Part shown: positions 42,906 to 53,802 of the stretch, one piece after another | Layout: each line of letters begins with the position of its first letter | Numbering within the stretch: position 1 is the stretch's first letter | NCBI RefSeq assembly: GCF_030849025.1 | Contig: NZ_CP118224.1 | Coordinates: 3,232,501-3,296,500, forward strand | DNA: 64,000 nucleotides | From: Oceanimonas pelagia | Lineage (GTDB): Bacteria; Pseudomonadota; Gammaproteobacteria; Enterobacterales; Aeromonadaceae | Direction of reading: 5' to 3' | Program-made: the position numbers and the translations under genes | The notes under the pieces: model-generated | What the model was told of the DNA's origin: nothing | The model's database searches: none | Seen by the model: the letters and a program-made list of their open reading frames with translations, nothing else

Positions 42906-44316
42906 CCAGCCTCAACACTTTCACGCCCAGGCCGAGGCGGCCCTGGCCGACAAGGAGCTGCGCGCCAACTTTCGCGGCGCCATGGACTACCTGCGCGACA
43001 AGCGCAAAACCGCCTTTGCCGACGCCGGTGAGGAAAGCGCCATTCGCGATCGGGCCGAGGCCATTCGCCGGCGCTGCCTGAGCAAGCTGCCCGAACTGCT
43101 GGAACAACTGGAAAGCAACTGCATCGCCAACGGCATTCGCGTGCACTGGGCGGAAAACGCCGAGCAGGCCAACGCCATTTTCACCGACATCATCCAGTCT
43201 CACGGCGGCACCCTGGCCGTGAAGGGCAAGTCAATGGTGAGCGAGGAAATCGAGCTGAACGACGCCATGGCCAAGGAAGGCATCACCTGCCTGGAAAGCG
43301 ACATGGGCGAATACATAGTCCAGCTCGGCCGGGAAACGCCGTCCCACATCATCATGCCCGCCATTCACAAGAACAAGCAGCAGGTGGCCGATTTGTTCGC
43401 CGAGCATGTGCCCGGCTTTGAACACACCCTGGACGTGGATACCCTGATCCAGACCGGCCGGCGGGTGCTGCGGGAAAAATACCGCACCGCCGACGTGGGC
43501 GTGTCCGGGGTCAACTTTGCGGTGGCGGAAACCGGCACCCTGTGCCTGGTGGAAAACGAAGGCAACGGCCGCATGTGCACCACAGTGCCCGAAGTGCATA
43601 TTGCCATTACCGGCATCGAGAAGGTGGTGGAATTTCTGGCCGACGTGCCGCCGCTGTTCAGCGCCCTCACCCGCTCCGCCACCGGCCAGCTGATCACCAC
43701 CTACTTCAACATGATCAGTGGCCCGCGCAAGGAAAATGAGCTCGACGGCCCCAAGGAAGTGCACCTGGTGCTGCTCGACAACGGCCGCAGCCAGGCCTTT
43801 GCCGACGAGGAGCTGCGCAAGACCCTGCAATGCATTCGCTGCGGTGCCTGCATGAACCACTGTCCGGTGTACACCCGCATTGGTGGCCATGCCTACGGCA
43901 CCGTGTATCCCGGCCCCATCGGCAAGATCATCTCGCCGCACCTGATGGGCCTGGAGGCAACCCGGGATCTGCCCACCGCTTCCAGCCTGTGCGGCGCCTG
44001 CGGCGAGGTGTGCCCGGTGCGCATTCCCATTCCCGAGCTGCTGCAGCGGCTGCGCCACGAGGCCAAGCAGGATCCCGCTCCCGGCGCCCTGCCCCTGCGC
44101 GGCCAGAAGGCGGCGGCCAGCAACACCGAGGCCTTTGTCTGGCGCAGCTTTGCCCTGGCCACCCGCCAGCCGGCGCTGTACCGTATGCTGACCTGGTGCG
44201 CCACCCGGCTGCGCTGGCTGATCCCGCGCAAGCTGGGCCCCTGGACCCGCTGCCGCACCGCCCCAAAACCTGCCGCCCGCACCCTGCGTGAACTCATGGC
44301 CGAGAGGAACAAATAA
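42898..44316 (+). CDS. lldF: L-lactate oxidation complex iron-sulfur subunit LldF/LutB
   Basis: A 472-residue protein (E. coli YkgF 475). An N-terminal LUD domain (about 60-290, with VSGVNFAVAETGTLCLVENEG) is followed by a ferredoxin-like part with two 4Fe-4S motifs, CIRCGACMNHCPVY (about 311) and LCGACGEVCPVRIPIPELL (about 364), and a C-terminal DUF3390-type tail. It transfers electrons from lactate toward the quinone pool together with LldE and LldG. Its stop shares one base with the lldG start. Confidence 0.94.
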   Translation: MHNQPQHFHAQAEAALADKELRANFRGAMDYLRDKRKTAFADAGEESAIRDRAEAIRRRCLSKLPELLEQLESNCIANGIRVHWAENAEQANAIFTDIIQSHGGTLAVKGKSMVSEEIELNDAMAKEGITCLESDMGEYIVQLGRETPSHIIMPAIHKNKQQVADLFAEHVPGFEHTLDVDTLIQTGRRVLREKYRTADVGVSGVNFAVAETGTLCLVENEGNGRMCTTVPEVHIAITGIEKVVEFLADVPPLFSALTRSATGQLITTYFNMISGPRKENELDGPKEVHLVLLDNGRSQAFADEELRKTLQCIRCGACMNHCPVYTRIGGHAYGTVYPGPIGKIISPHLMGLEATRDLPTASSLCGACGEVCPVRIPIPELLQRLRHEAKQDPAPGALPLRGQKAAASNTEAFVWRSFALATRQPALYRMLTWCATRLRWLIPRKLGPWTRCRTAPKPAARTLRELMAERNK

Positions 44317-44969
44317 TGTCGACCGCCCGAACCGCCATTCTTGACCGGCTGCGCCGGGTCAATGCGCTGCCGCTGTCCGCGCCGGAGCCGGACTACCCCA
44401 TCTGGAACGACTCCGACCCCGACACCATGCTGGCCCGGCTCACCGGGCTGCTGGAACAGAACCATGCCGAGGTGCTGCGCCTGTCCCGCACCGCCCTGGT
44501 GTCCACCCTGCGGGAGCGGCTGGCTGAAGCCGGCATCAAGCGGGTGGCCACCGGCACCGGCGGTGAATTTTTTGACGAAATCACCCAGGCCTTGAACGGC
44601 ACCGCCGAGCGGGTCTGCTTTGACCGCCCGCTGGAAGAGTGGAAAGACGAGCTGTTCAACACCATGGATGCCGGCATCACCGGCTGCCACGGCGCCATTG
44701 CCGCCAGCGGCAGCCTGGTGCTGTGGCCGGGGCCGGAAGAGCCGCGCACCCTGTCGCTGGTGCCGCCCCATCACATTGCCATTCTCAAGGCCTCCACCCT
44801 GCACGCCAACCTGCCGGCCATGATGGCCAGCGAAGGCTGGAACCAGGGCATGCCCACCAACCTGCTGCTGGTGTCGGGCCCGTCCAAGACCGCCGACATA
44901 CAGCAAACCCTGGCCTACGGCGCCCACGGCCCCAGCGCCCTGACGGTATTGATTCTGGAGGATGCCTGA
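44316..44969 (+). CDS. lldG: L-lactate oxidation complex subunit LldG/LutC
   Basis: A 217-residue LUD-domain protein (E. coli YkgG 231), third member of the LldEFG complex. Conserved LUD features: MDAGITGCHGAIAASGSLVL and SLVPPHHIAILKAS, with a C-terminal VSGPSKTADIQQTLAYGAHGP. The last reads as the usual GASRTADIE-type block of LutC. It overlaps both neighbours by one base (ATG within TGATG), so the whole lldEFG-dld unit is translationally coupled. Confidence 0.93.
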   Translation: MSTARTAILDRLRRVNALPLSAPEPDYPIWNDSDPDTMLARLTGLLEQNHAEVLRLSRTALVSTLRERLAEAGIKRVATGTGGEFFDEITQALNGTAERVCFDRPLEEWKDELFNTMDAGITGCHGAIAASGSLVLWPGPEEPRTLSLVPPHHIAILKASTLHANLPAMMASEGWNQGMPTNLLLVSGPSKTADIQQTLAYGAHGPSALTVLILEDA

Positions 44970-47770
44970 TGGAGGCACGCTACCAGCGGCTGGCCGACGA
45001 GCTGGCCGGCTTTTTGCCGAGTGAACGTATTATTGCCGATCCGTCCCTGTGCCTGGCCTACGGCACCGATGCCAGCTTTTACCGGCTGCTGCCCAAACTG
45101 GTGCTGCGGCTGGCAAGCCAGGACGAAGTGGTGCGAGTGCTGGCGGCCTGCCGCCGGCATGGCATTCCCTGCACCTTTCGTGCCGCCGGCACCAGCCTGT
45201 CGGGGCAGGCGGTGTCCGACTCGGTGCTGATCACCCTCACCGACGACTGGCGCGGCCACCGCATCGAGGACGACGGCAAACGGATCGCCCTGCAACCCGG
45301 GGTGATCGGCGCCGACGCCAACCGCTATCTGGCCCCCTATGGCCGCAAGATTGGCCCGGATCCGGCGTCCATCAACAGCTGCAAGATCGGCGGCATTGCC
45401 GCCAACAACGCCTCCGGCATGTGCTGCGGCACCGCCCAGAACTCCTACCGCACCCTGCACGGCCTGAGCCTGGTGCTGGCCGACGGCACTCGGCTCGACA
45501 CCCGGGACGCCGCCAGCCGGGCCCGTTTTGCCGAGCACAGGCCCGAGCTGCTGGCCGGGCTCAAACAACTGAGCGAAGAAGTAAAAGCCAACCCTGAGCT
45601 CAGCGAGCGCATTCGCCACAAGTACCGGCTGAAGAACACCACCGGCTACAGCCTGAACGCCCTGCTCGACTTTGACGATCCCGTCGACATGCTGGCCCAC
45701 CTGATGATCGGCTCCGAAGGCACCCTCGGCTTTATGGCCGAGGTCAGCTATAACACGGTGCCCGATCACCCGTTCAAGGCCTCCTGCCTGCTGGTGTATG
45801 CCGACATTGAAACCACCTGCCGGGCGGTGACCGCCCTGGCCGGCACCGAAGTGGCGGCGGTGGAACTGATGGACGGCCGGGCCCTGGCCTCCATTGCCGA
45901 CAAGCCGGGCATGCCCGGCTTTGTGCGCGAGCTCGACACGGAAGCCGCCGCCCTGCTGGTGGAAGTGCACGGCGCCGATGAGGCCGAGCTGCTGCAGAAA
46001 TGCGAGCGGGCCATGGCCGCCGTCACTCCCTTTGAGCGCCGCAACCAGGTGGCCTTCACCCAGGACAAGGCCACCTGCGCCACCCTCTGGGCCATGCGCA
46101 AGGGCATGTTTCCGGCGGTGGGCGCGGTGCGGGAAACCGGCACCACCGTGATCATTGAAGACGTGGCCTTTCCGGTAGAAGAGCTGGCCCCGGCGGTGCG
46201 TAAACTCACCGCCCTGTTTGAGCGCTTTGGCTACCATGAGGCCATCATCTTCGGCCATGCCCTGGCGGGCAACCTGCACTTCGTGTTCACTCAGGGGTTT
46301 GATACTCAGGCCGAGCTGGAGCGCTACGGCGGCTTTATGGACGCCGTGGCGCAGCTGGTGGCGGTGGACTACGGCGGCTCGCTCAAGGCCGAGCACGGCA
46401 CCGGCCGCAACATGGCCCCCTATGTGGAGCTGGAGTGGGGCAAGGAGGGGTATGCCCTGATGCAACGCATCAAGGCGCTGTTCGACCCGGACGGCCTGCT
46501 CAACCCCGGGGTGATCCTCAACGACGATCACCAGGCCCACCTGAAAGACCTGAAGCCCCTGCCCGCCGCCGATGCCATCGTCGACAAGTGCATTGAATGC
46601 GGCTTTTGCGAGGCGGTGTGCCCGTCCCGGGATCTGAGCCTGACCCCGCGCCAGCGCATTGTGCTGTTTCGCGAGCTGCAACGCCGGGCCGCCGCCGGCG
46701 AGTCCACCGCCGACTCGCTGCAACGCGTGTTTGATAAACAGGGCGTGGATACCTGCGCCGCCACCGGCCTGTGCGCCCAGCGCTGCCCGGTGGGCATCAA
46801 CACCGGGGATCTGGTACGCCAGCTGCGCACCGTGCGCTACCAGAAATTCGAGCCCATCGCCCGCTGGACCGCCAGCCACTTTACCGCCACCACCCGGGCC
46901 GTGGCCCTGGGGCTGAATGCCGCCCACCTTGGTCGCCGGCTGCTTGGCGACCACACCATGACCCGGCTGAATGCCGGGCTGCGCAAGGCGAGCAAAAACA
47001 AGGTGCCGCTGTGGCTGCCGGAAACCCCGGGCGCCAACCCGCACCGGCCCAGGGCCGGCGGCTCCGGGCCGGAAAAGGTAGTGTATTTTCCGTCCTGCGC
47101 CAGCCGCACTCTGGGGCAGTCGCCGGGCGCGCGAGACCCCCGTTCCCTCACCGAGGTCACCCTGGCGGTGCTCAACAAGGCCGGTTTTGAGGTGATCCTG
47201 CCCGAGTCGCTCACCGGCCTGTGCTGCGGCATGCCCTATCAGAGCAAGGGGATGGCGGCGCTGGCCAGCGGCAAGGCCGCCGAGCTGGAATCCGCCCTGT
47301 GGCAGGCCAGTGAACAGGGCCGCTGGCCGGTGCTGATGGACACCAGCCCCTGCGCCAAGCGCAGCCTGGAAACCGCAAGCCGGCCGCTCAAGATTTATGA
47401 GCCGGTGCAGTTTGTGCTGGAACACGCCCTGGAGCGGCTGGCGATCGAACCGGTGGATGAGACTGTGATGCTGCACATTACCTGCAGCAGCCGGCGCATG
47501 GGGCTGGCCGAGCCCATGCTGGCGCTGGCCCGGCGCTGCGCACAAGAGGTGGTGGTGCCCGAACACATCGAATGCTGCGGCTTTGCCGGCGACAAGGGCT
47601 TTACCACCCCGGAGCTGAACGCCGCCGCGCTCAAACCGCTGCGGGAACAGGTGCCGGCGGGTTGCACCCGGGGTGTGAGCAACAGCCGCACCTGCGAGCT
47701 GGGGCTCAGCCACCACAGCGGCATTCACTACGAGTCCATTCTCTACCTGGTGGATGAAGCCAGCCAGTAA
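44969..47770 (+). CDS. FAD/Fe-S D-lactate dehydrogenase, Dld-II type
   Basis: A 933-residue single-chain respiratory enzyme that joins a GlcD-like flavoprotein to a GlcF-like iron-sulfur part. The FAD (PCMH) domain spans about 30-260 (FRAAGTSLSGQAVSDSVL, GGIAANNASGMCCGTAQNSY); the FAD-oxidase domain about 280-515 includes GHALAGNLHFVF and KAEHGTGRNMAP. A two-cluster ferredoxin part has CIECGFCEAVCPS (about 540) and CAATGLCAQRCP, and two CCG motifs follow near 751 and 868. Architecture and operon match the D-lactate dehydrogenase Dld-II known from Shewanella. The frame is open further upstream, but the start at 44969 overlaps the lldG stop. Confidence 0.9.
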   Translation: MEARYQRLADELAGFLPSERIIADPSLCLAYGTDASFYRLLPKLVLRLASQDEVVRVLAACRRHGIPCTFRAAGTSLSGQAVSDSVLITLTDDWRGHRIEDDGKRIALQPGVIGADANRYLAPYGRKIGPDPASINSCKIGGIAANNASGMCCGTAQNSYRTLHGLSLVLADGTRLDTRDAASRARFAEHRPELLAGLKQLSEEVKANPELSERIRHKYRLKNTTGYSLNALLDFDDPVDMLAHLMIGSEGTLGFMAEVSYNTVPDHPFKASCLLVYADIETTCRAVTALAGTEVAAVELMDGRALASIADKPGMPGFVRELDTEAAALLVEVHGADEAELLQKCERAMAAVTPFERRNQVAFTQDKATCATLWAMRKGMFPAVGAVRETGTTVIIEDVAFPVEELAPAVRKLTALFERFGYHEAIIFGHALAGNLHFVFTQGFDTQAELERYGGFMDAVAQLVAVDYGGSLKAEHGTGRNMAPYVELEWGKEGYALMQRIKALFDPDGLLNPGVILNDDHQAHLKDLKPLPAADAIVDKCIECGFCEAVCPSRDLSLTPRQRIVLFRELQRRAAAGESTADSLQRVFDKQGVDTCAATGLCAQRCPVGINTGDLVRQLRTVRYQKFEPIARWTASHFTATTRAVALGLNAAHLGRRLLGDHTMTRLNAGLRKASKNKVPLWLPETPGANPHRPRAGGSGPEKVVYFPSCASRTLGQSPGARDPRSLTEVTLAVLNKAGFEVILPESLTGLCCGMPYQSKGMAALASGKAAELESALWQASEQGRWPVLMDTSPCAKRSLETASRPLKIYEPVQFVLEHALERLAIEPVDETVMLHITCSSRRMGLAEPMLALARRCAQEVVVPEHIECCGFAGDKGFTTPELNAAALKPLREQVPAGCTRGVSNSRTCELGLSHHSGIHYESILYLVDEASQ

Positions 47771-47775
47771 CCCTC

Positions 47776-47800
47776 AACGCCCCTGCTGGGGCGTTTGACT
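47776..47800 (+). terminator. Intrinsic terminator of the lactate operon
   Basis: An 8-bp perfect stem, AACGCCCC / GGGGCGTT, with the loop TGCT, followed by the T-containing TGACTATTT. The T-run is weak. Confidence 0.65.
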
Positions 47801-47927
47801 ATTTCGGCTTCCGCAGCGTGATCAACCCCCGGTTGTTTGGCATTGCTGCATATCTGTGGTTTACAACGCTGACCGTGGCGGTAAGGTCGTGTTTTTACCA
47901 CCGACATAACCCCAAAGAGAGATACAA

Positions 47928-48278
47928 ATGACTATTGAACGCCAGCAGATCGGCCAGCGCATGAGCCGTATCGTCAAGCACAACGGCACCATCTACCTGT
48001 GCGGTCAGGTATGCAAGGACGCCACCAAGGACATTACCGAACAGACGGTAACCATGCTGGAAAAAGTGGACGAGTTGCTGCAGGAAGCCGGCTCCGATCG
48101 CGAGCACATTCTGTCCGCCACCATTTACCTGAAGACCATGGCCGACTTCGCCGCCATGAACGCGGTATGGGACGCCTGGGTGCCGGAAGGCCATGCCCCG
48201 GCCCGGGCCTGTGTGGAAGCCGCCATGGCCCGCCCCGAGCTGCTGGTGGAAATCTCCGTGGTGGCCGCCGAGGCCTGA
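47928..48278 (+). CDS. RidA-family protein (YoaB-like)
   Basis: A 116-residue RidA/YjgF/Rid-superfamily protein, probably trimeric. Classical RidA hydrolyses reactive enamine/imine intermediates from PLP enzymes. The arginine that binds the substrate carboxylate is present in [12 protein letters not shown], and the region [15 protein letters not shown] is very close to E. coli YoaB. This subgroup is less well characterised than RidA itself. The ATG follows AAAGAGAG. Single gene, with a 10-bp hairpin just downstream. Confidence 0.88.
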   Translation: MTIERQQIGQRMSRIVKHNGTIYLCGQVCKDATKDITEQTVTMLEKVDELLQEAGSDREHILSATIYLKTMADFAAMNAVWDAWVPEGHAPARACVEAAMARPELLVEISVVAAEA

Positions 48279-48290
48279 AGATAAAACGCA

Positions 48291-48316
48291 ACATGCCGGG
48301 ACCAGCCCGGCATGTT
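48291..48316 (+). terminator. Hairpin after the RidA-family gene
   Basis: A perfect 10-bp stem, AACATGCCGG / CCGGCATGTT, around the loop ACCAGC. There is no T-run after it, so it may be a weak or factor-dependent terminator or an mRNA-stabilising hairpin. Confidence 0.5.
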
Positions 48317-48340
48317 CAGTCTGCAATAACCACTGCCACA

Positions 48341-48366
48341 AAAAATAAAAGCCCGGTCTGCCGGGC
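48341..48366 (-). terminator. Intrinsic terminator of gdhA
   Basis: The stem GCCCGG / CCGGGC with the loop TCTG; on the minus strand it runs into TTTTATTTTTT. Confidence 0.85.
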
Positions 48367-48396
48367 CTTTAGACGTTATTCGAAGGGAGCTGGCGG

Positions 48397-49779
<1,383 letters not shown>

Positions 49780-49975
49780 CTATTGGGGATGCACCTTTAC
49801 GAGACCCCGCACTATTGAAATATGGCGCCGCGCTCGGGTCAATGACTAATTTTCAAATACATATACTAAAAAGAAGAATATTTATGCTTCCTTAGAACTT
49901 TGAGCCTGATCACAGCCTTTCTTCAACCTGTCGCCGGCGGTCTATGCTTGATCAGAACACAGGGAGGCAATCGAT

Positions 49976-51688
49976 ATGGATGTCAGCGGAGCCTGGTCGG
50001 CACGGGATCAAGCCCTCGGCCAAAAACTGATCGAGCAGGGCCAACTCACCGACAAGGAGCTGAGCCGGCTGACACGCATGCAACAGGGCCAGCAGGAAGC
50101 CGTGCCCCTGCCCCGTTTGCTGCTCAACCTCGGCATGATGTCGGAGCGGGAGCTGGCCCGTACCCTGGCCGAACTGCATAAGCTGCCTCTGACCGAAACC
50201 GACCGCTACCCCCTGGCCCCGCCACTGGAGCACCCCCTGCCCTACCGTTTTCTCAAGGAGCACCACCTGGTACCCCTTTATCAGCAGGACAATACCCTGG
50301 CGCTGGCCATGGTGGATCCGGACGACGACTTTGCCCTGCAGGCCATGGCCATGCTCTGCGGCCAGCCGGTGCGGGCCCAGGTGGGTGTCGGATCGGAAAT
50401 AGACGCCGCCATCGAGCGGCTCTACGGCGAAGGCCAGAGCAAGATGGGCGACATACTGTCGGCGGTGCAGCAAGAGGAGGAAACCGAGGAACGCATCGCC
50501 CAGCTGAAAGACATGGCCAGCGAGGCGCCGGTAATAAGGCTGGTGAACCTTCTCATTCAGAAAGCGGTGGAGCTGAGGGCGTCGGACATTCACGTGGAGC
50601 CCTTTGAAAACCGGCTTAACATTCGTTACCGCATCGACGGCGTACTGCAACAGGGCGAGGCGCCGCCGGTGAACATGACCCCGGCCATTATCTCGCGCAT
50701 CAAGATCCTGGCCCGGCTCAATATTGCCGAACGCCGCCTGCCCCAGGACGGTCGCATCGAGCTGAAGGTGCAGGGCCAGGATCTCGACATTCGGGTGTCC
50801 ACCGTGCCCACCATGCACGGCGAAAGCCTGGTGATGCGCCTGCTCAACCGGGAAAGCGTGGTGCTCGACTTCGACGCCCTGGGCTTTGCCGGCGACACCC
50901 GCCAGCGGTTGCAACAGGTACTGGCCATTCCCCACGGCGTGCTGCTGGTCACCGGCCCCACCGGCAGCGGCAAAACCACCACCCTCTATACCGCGCTGAA
51001 CCGGCTCAATACCACCGAGCGCAAGCTGATCACGGTGGAAGACCCGGTGGAATACCAGATGGAGGGCATTAACCAGATCCACGTCAAGCCCGCCATCGGC
51101 CTGACCTTTGCCAGCGCCCTGCGCGCCATTGTGCGCCAGGATCCGGACGTGATCATGGTAGGGGAAATGCGCGATCTGGAAACCGCCCGCATCTGCGTGC
51201 AGTCGGCGCTCACCGGCCACCTGGTGCTGTCCACCCTGCACACCAACGACGCCGCCAGCAGTGTCACCCGGCTGCTGGAAATGGGGGTGGAAGACTACCT
51301 GCTCACTTCCACCCTCAATGGCGTGGTCGGCCAGCGCCTGATCCGCGTGCTCTGCCCCCACTGCAAGGAAGGCTATGAACCGCTGCCGGAGCTGGTGCGC
51401 GAGCTGAAGCTGGAACCACTGGTGCCCGGCGAGCCGCTGCGGCTGTTCCGCCCGGTGGGCTGCGGCCACTGCGCCCACACCGGCTATCACGGCCGGCTGG
51501 CCATTCAGGAGTTGCTGGTGATGAACGATGACATTCGCAAGCTGGTGCTGAGCCATGCCGACGCCGGCCAGATCCAGCGCGCCGCCGTGGCTGGCGGCAT
51601 GCGCACCATGTATGGCGACGGCCTGCTCAAGGCCCGGCAGGGGATCACCAATGTGGAAGAGGTGATTCGGGTTACCCAGGAGGCCTGA
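49976..51688 (+). CDS. gspE: Type II secretion ATPase GspE
   Basis: Cytoplasmic hexameric ATPase that drives pseudopilus assembly. 570 residues. The N-terminal MshEN-like domain (about 10-140) binds the GspL partner. The nucleotide core has Walker A GPTGSGKT (327-334), Asp box, Walker B DPDVIMVGEMRD and His box STLHTNDA. A zinc tetracysteine motif (CPHC about 460, CGHC about 496) separates this from type IV pilus PilB-like proteins lacking it. GGGAGG lies eight bases before the ATG. First gene of an eleven-gene operon in xps order (E to N, then D). Confidence 0.95.
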   Translation: MDVSGAWSARDQALGQKLIEQGQLTDKELSRLTRMQQGQQEAVPLPRLLLNLGMMSERELARTLAELHKLPLTETDRYPLAPPLEHPLPYRFLKEHHLVPLYQQDNTLALAMVDPDDDFALQAMAMLCGQPVRAQVGVGSEIDAAIERLYGEGQSKMGDILSAVQQEEETEERIAQLKDMASEAPVIRLVNLLIQKAVELRASDIHVEPFENRLNIRYRIDGVLQQGEAPPVNMTPAIISRIKILARLNIAERRLPQDGRIELKVQGQDLDIRVSTVPTMHGESLVMRLLNRESVVLDFDALGFAGDTRQRLQQVLAIPHGVLLVTGPTGSGKTTTLYTALNRLNTTERKLITVEDPVEYQMEGINQIHVKPAIGLTFASALRAIVRQDPDVIMVGEMRDLETARICVQSALTGHLVLSTLHTNDAASSVTRLLEMGVEDYLLTSTLNGVVGQRLIRVLCPHCKEGYEPLPELVRELKLEPLVPGEPLRLFRPVGCGHCAHTGYHGRLAIQELLVMNDDIRKLVLSHADAGQIQRAAVAGGMRTMYGDGLLKARQGITNVEEVIRVTQEA

Positions 51689-51689
51689 G

Positions 51690-52910
51690 ATGGCACTGTT
51701 TCACTTTCGGGCGGTCAGCCACAGCGGCGAGGAGCAGGAAGGCCGGCTGGAAGGGGCCGATCAGCAGGCCATAGTACTGCAGCTGCAGCAGAGGGGCCTG
51801 ATCCCCCTCAGCGTGAAGCCCGCCGGCGAACGCAACACCGGCCTGCTGAGCATAAAGCTCGGCCCGGGCCGCAACGGCACCAGCGAGCGGCAGATTCAGG
51901 CCCTGACCCAGGATCTGGCGGCCCTGCTCAAGGCCGGCGTGCCCCTGGAACGGGCCCTGGGCATCATGATCCAGGTGCGCAACCGCAACGACGACACCCG
52001 CCTGCTCAGCCGCATTCGCGAGGGCATACAGCGCGGCCAGGCGCTGTCGGCGGTGCTGGCGGAGCAAAACGCCGGCTTCTCGCCCTTTTACCTCAACATG
52101 ATCCGGGCCGCCGAGATCTCGGGCAACCTGGAGCAGGGTCTGGCGGATCTGGCGCAATATCTGGAGCGCAGCCGGCTGTTGCGGGACAAAGCCCTGTCGG
52201 CCCTGATCTACCCGCTGATCCTGCTGCTGGTGTCGGCGGCCTCGCTGCTGATCATTCTCACCTACGTGATCCCCCAGTTTCAGCAACTGTTTGCCGACAT
52301 GGGCCAGGCCATGCCCCTGCCAACCCGCATTGTGATCGACACCGCCGATTTCATCAAACGCTTTGGGCTCTGGCTGCTGCTGGGGCTGCTGCTGGGGCTG
52401 CTTTATGCCCGCCGCCGGCTGCGCGAGCCCGGAGTGCGACTGGCCTGGCACACTCTGCTGTTGCGCCTGCCCCTGGCCGGCCCGCTTATTCAGCGGCTGG
52501 AGGTGGCCCGCTGCAGCCGCAGCCTGGGCACCCTGATGAAAGGCGGCGTGCCCCTGCTGGCCGCCCTCGACATCGCCCGCCAGACCCTGGGCAACCAGCA
52601 GCTGATGAAGGTGCTGGCGGAGGCCGGCCACGATCTGAAAGAGGGCAAACGACTGGCGGAGCCGCTGCAGGCCTCGGGCCGGTTTCCGCCCCTGGCCATA
52701 CAGATGATTCGGGTGGGCGAGGAAACCGGCCAGCTTGAAGACATGCTGCTGCGGGTGGCCGACACCTACGACCGGGAAGTGGAAAACGCCATTCAGCGCC
52801 TGCTGACCATACTGGAGCCGGTGCTGATCCTGGGACTGGGGGTGCTGATCGCCGGCATTATCATTTCCATGCTGGTGGCCATTCTCGGCATTAACGAACT
52901 GCCCATATAA
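51690..52910 (+). CDS. gspF: Type II secretion inner-membrane platform protein GspF
   Basis: A 406-residue polytopic protein at the centre of the inner-membrane platform, in contact with GspE and GspL. It has two T2SSF domains (about 70-195 and 275-397) with the repeated feature LxxGvPLxxAL: LLKAGVPLERALGIM and LMKGGVPLLAALDIA. Three membrane segments (about 170-195, 220-245 and 375-400) end with ILEPVLILGLGVLIAGIIISMLVAILGIN. It starts one base after the gspE stop. Length is standard for GspF. Confidence 0.95.
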   Translation: MALFHFRAVSHSGEEQEGRLEGADQQAIVLQLQQRGLIPLSVKPAGERNTGLLSIKLGPGRNGTSERQIQALTQDLAALLKAGVPLERALGIMIQVRNRNDDTRLLSRIREGIQRGQALSAVLAEQNAGFSPFYLNMIRAAEISGNLEQGLADLAQYLERSRLLRDKALSALIYPLILLLVSAASLLIILTYVIPQFQQLFADMGQAMPLPTRIVIDTADFIKRFGLWLLLGLLLGLLYARRRLREPGVRLAWHTLLLRLPLAGPLIQRLEVARCSRSLGTLMKGGVPLLAALDIARQTLGNQQLMKVLAEAGHDLKEGKRLAEPLQASGRFPPLAIQMIRVGEETGQLEDMLLRVADTYDREVENAIQRLLTILEPVLILGLGVLIAGIIISMLVAILGINELPI

Positions 52911-52934
52911 AGTGACCCATCCTGGGAGGTAAAT

Positions 52935-53363
52935 GTGCGTTATCAACCTAAACCATTCGGACTCGGCTTTACCCTGCTGGAACTGCTGGTGGTGCTGGTG
53001 ATCCTGGGGCTGCTGGCCAGCCTGGCGGGCCCTCAGGTGCTGCGCCAGCTGGGCGGTTCCAAAACCAAGACGGCGGCGCTGCAGATCAAGGAGCTGAGCA
53101 CGGCGCTGGATCTTTATCGCCTGGAGGTGGGCCGTCATCCCACCACCGCCGAAGGACTGGAAGCCCTGATCAGCGCCCCCGCCGGTGCCAGGGGCTGGAA
53201 CGGCCCCTATCTGAACAAGAAATCGGTGCCACAGGACCCCTGGGGCAACGACTACCAGTATCGCTCTCCCGGCCAGCACGGCGAGTTCGATCTGTTCAGC
53301 CTGGGGTCCGACAATCAGCAAGGAGGCTCGGGTGAAGCTCAGGATGTGGTCAGCTGGGAGTAA
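52935..53363 (+). CDS. gspG: Major pseudopilin GspG
   Basis: Main subunit of the secretion pseudopilus, 142 residues. The prepilin cleavage site is G|FTLLELLVVLVILGLLASL (cleavage after Gly11), with Glu at +5 of the mature protein. C-terminal calcium-site motif region: PQDPWGNDYQYRSPGQHGEFDLFSLGSDNQ, split here by the usual GspG loops. Translation appears to start at GTG (52935), six bases after GGGAGG; no suitable in-frame ATG exists. It overlaps gspH by 32 bases. Confidence 0.95.
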   Translation: MRYQPKPFGLGFTLLELLVVLVILGLLASLAGPQVLRQLGGSKTKTAALQIKELSTALDLYRLEVGRHPTTAEGLEALISAPAGARGWNGPYLNKKSVPQDPWGNDYQYRSPGQHGEFDLFSLGSDNQQGGSGEAQDVVSWE

Positions 53364-53802
53364 CGCCACCGGCTTTGGCTTTACCCTGCTGGAACTGCTG
53401 GTGGTGCTGACCATCGCCGTGCTGGCGCTGGCGGTGGCCCTGCCCCGCTTTGCCGCCCTGCTGCCCGGCGCCGAGCTGAAAAGCTATAGCCGGCAAACCG
53501 CCGCGCTGCTGCGGCTGGCCCGCAGCCAGGCCATAGCCACCGGTGAGCCGGTCACCCTGACGCTGAACAGCGAGCAACGGCAAACCCAGTTGTCGGGGCA
53601 GGCCCGGGGACATGCCTGGCCGGCGGCCGTGACCTTGAGCCTGTCCGGCACAGGCCCGCTGCCGGTTCCCGATGTTCCCGCCGGGCTGGTGTTTTACCCC
53701 GATGGCGCCAGCAGCGGCGGCACAGTACGGGTAGCGGGCAACGGCCGGCACTACCGCATTCGGGTCGACTGGCTCACCGGCCGGGTGGTTTTCGATGACT
53801 AG
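53332..53802 (+). CDS. gspH: Minor pseudopilin GspH
   Basis: A 156-residue minor pseudopilin: short leader, cleavage at G|FTLLELLVVLTIAVLALAV with Glu at +5, then a GspH-type C-terminal beta domain (LLRLARSQAIATGEPVTL, FYPDGASSGGTVRV). The GTG at 53332 is favoured because AAGGAGG precedes it by five bases; an in-frame ATG at 53344 would give a four-residue shorter leader. The start lies inside gspG, and the end overlaps gspI by eight bases. Confidence 0.92.
   Translation: MKLRMWSAGSNATGFGFTLLELLVVLTIAVLALAVALPRFAALLPGAELKSYSRQTAALLRLARSQAIATGEPVTLTLNSEQRQTQLSGQARGHAWPAAVTLSLSGTGPLPVPDVPAGLVFYPDGASSGGTVRVAGNGRHYRIRVDWLTGRVVFDD

Noticed and set aside
44915-47728. A 937-codon minus-strand frame opposite the D-lactate dehydrogenase
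   Set aside because: Antisense shadow of a conserved flavoprotein; no domain can be recognised in it.
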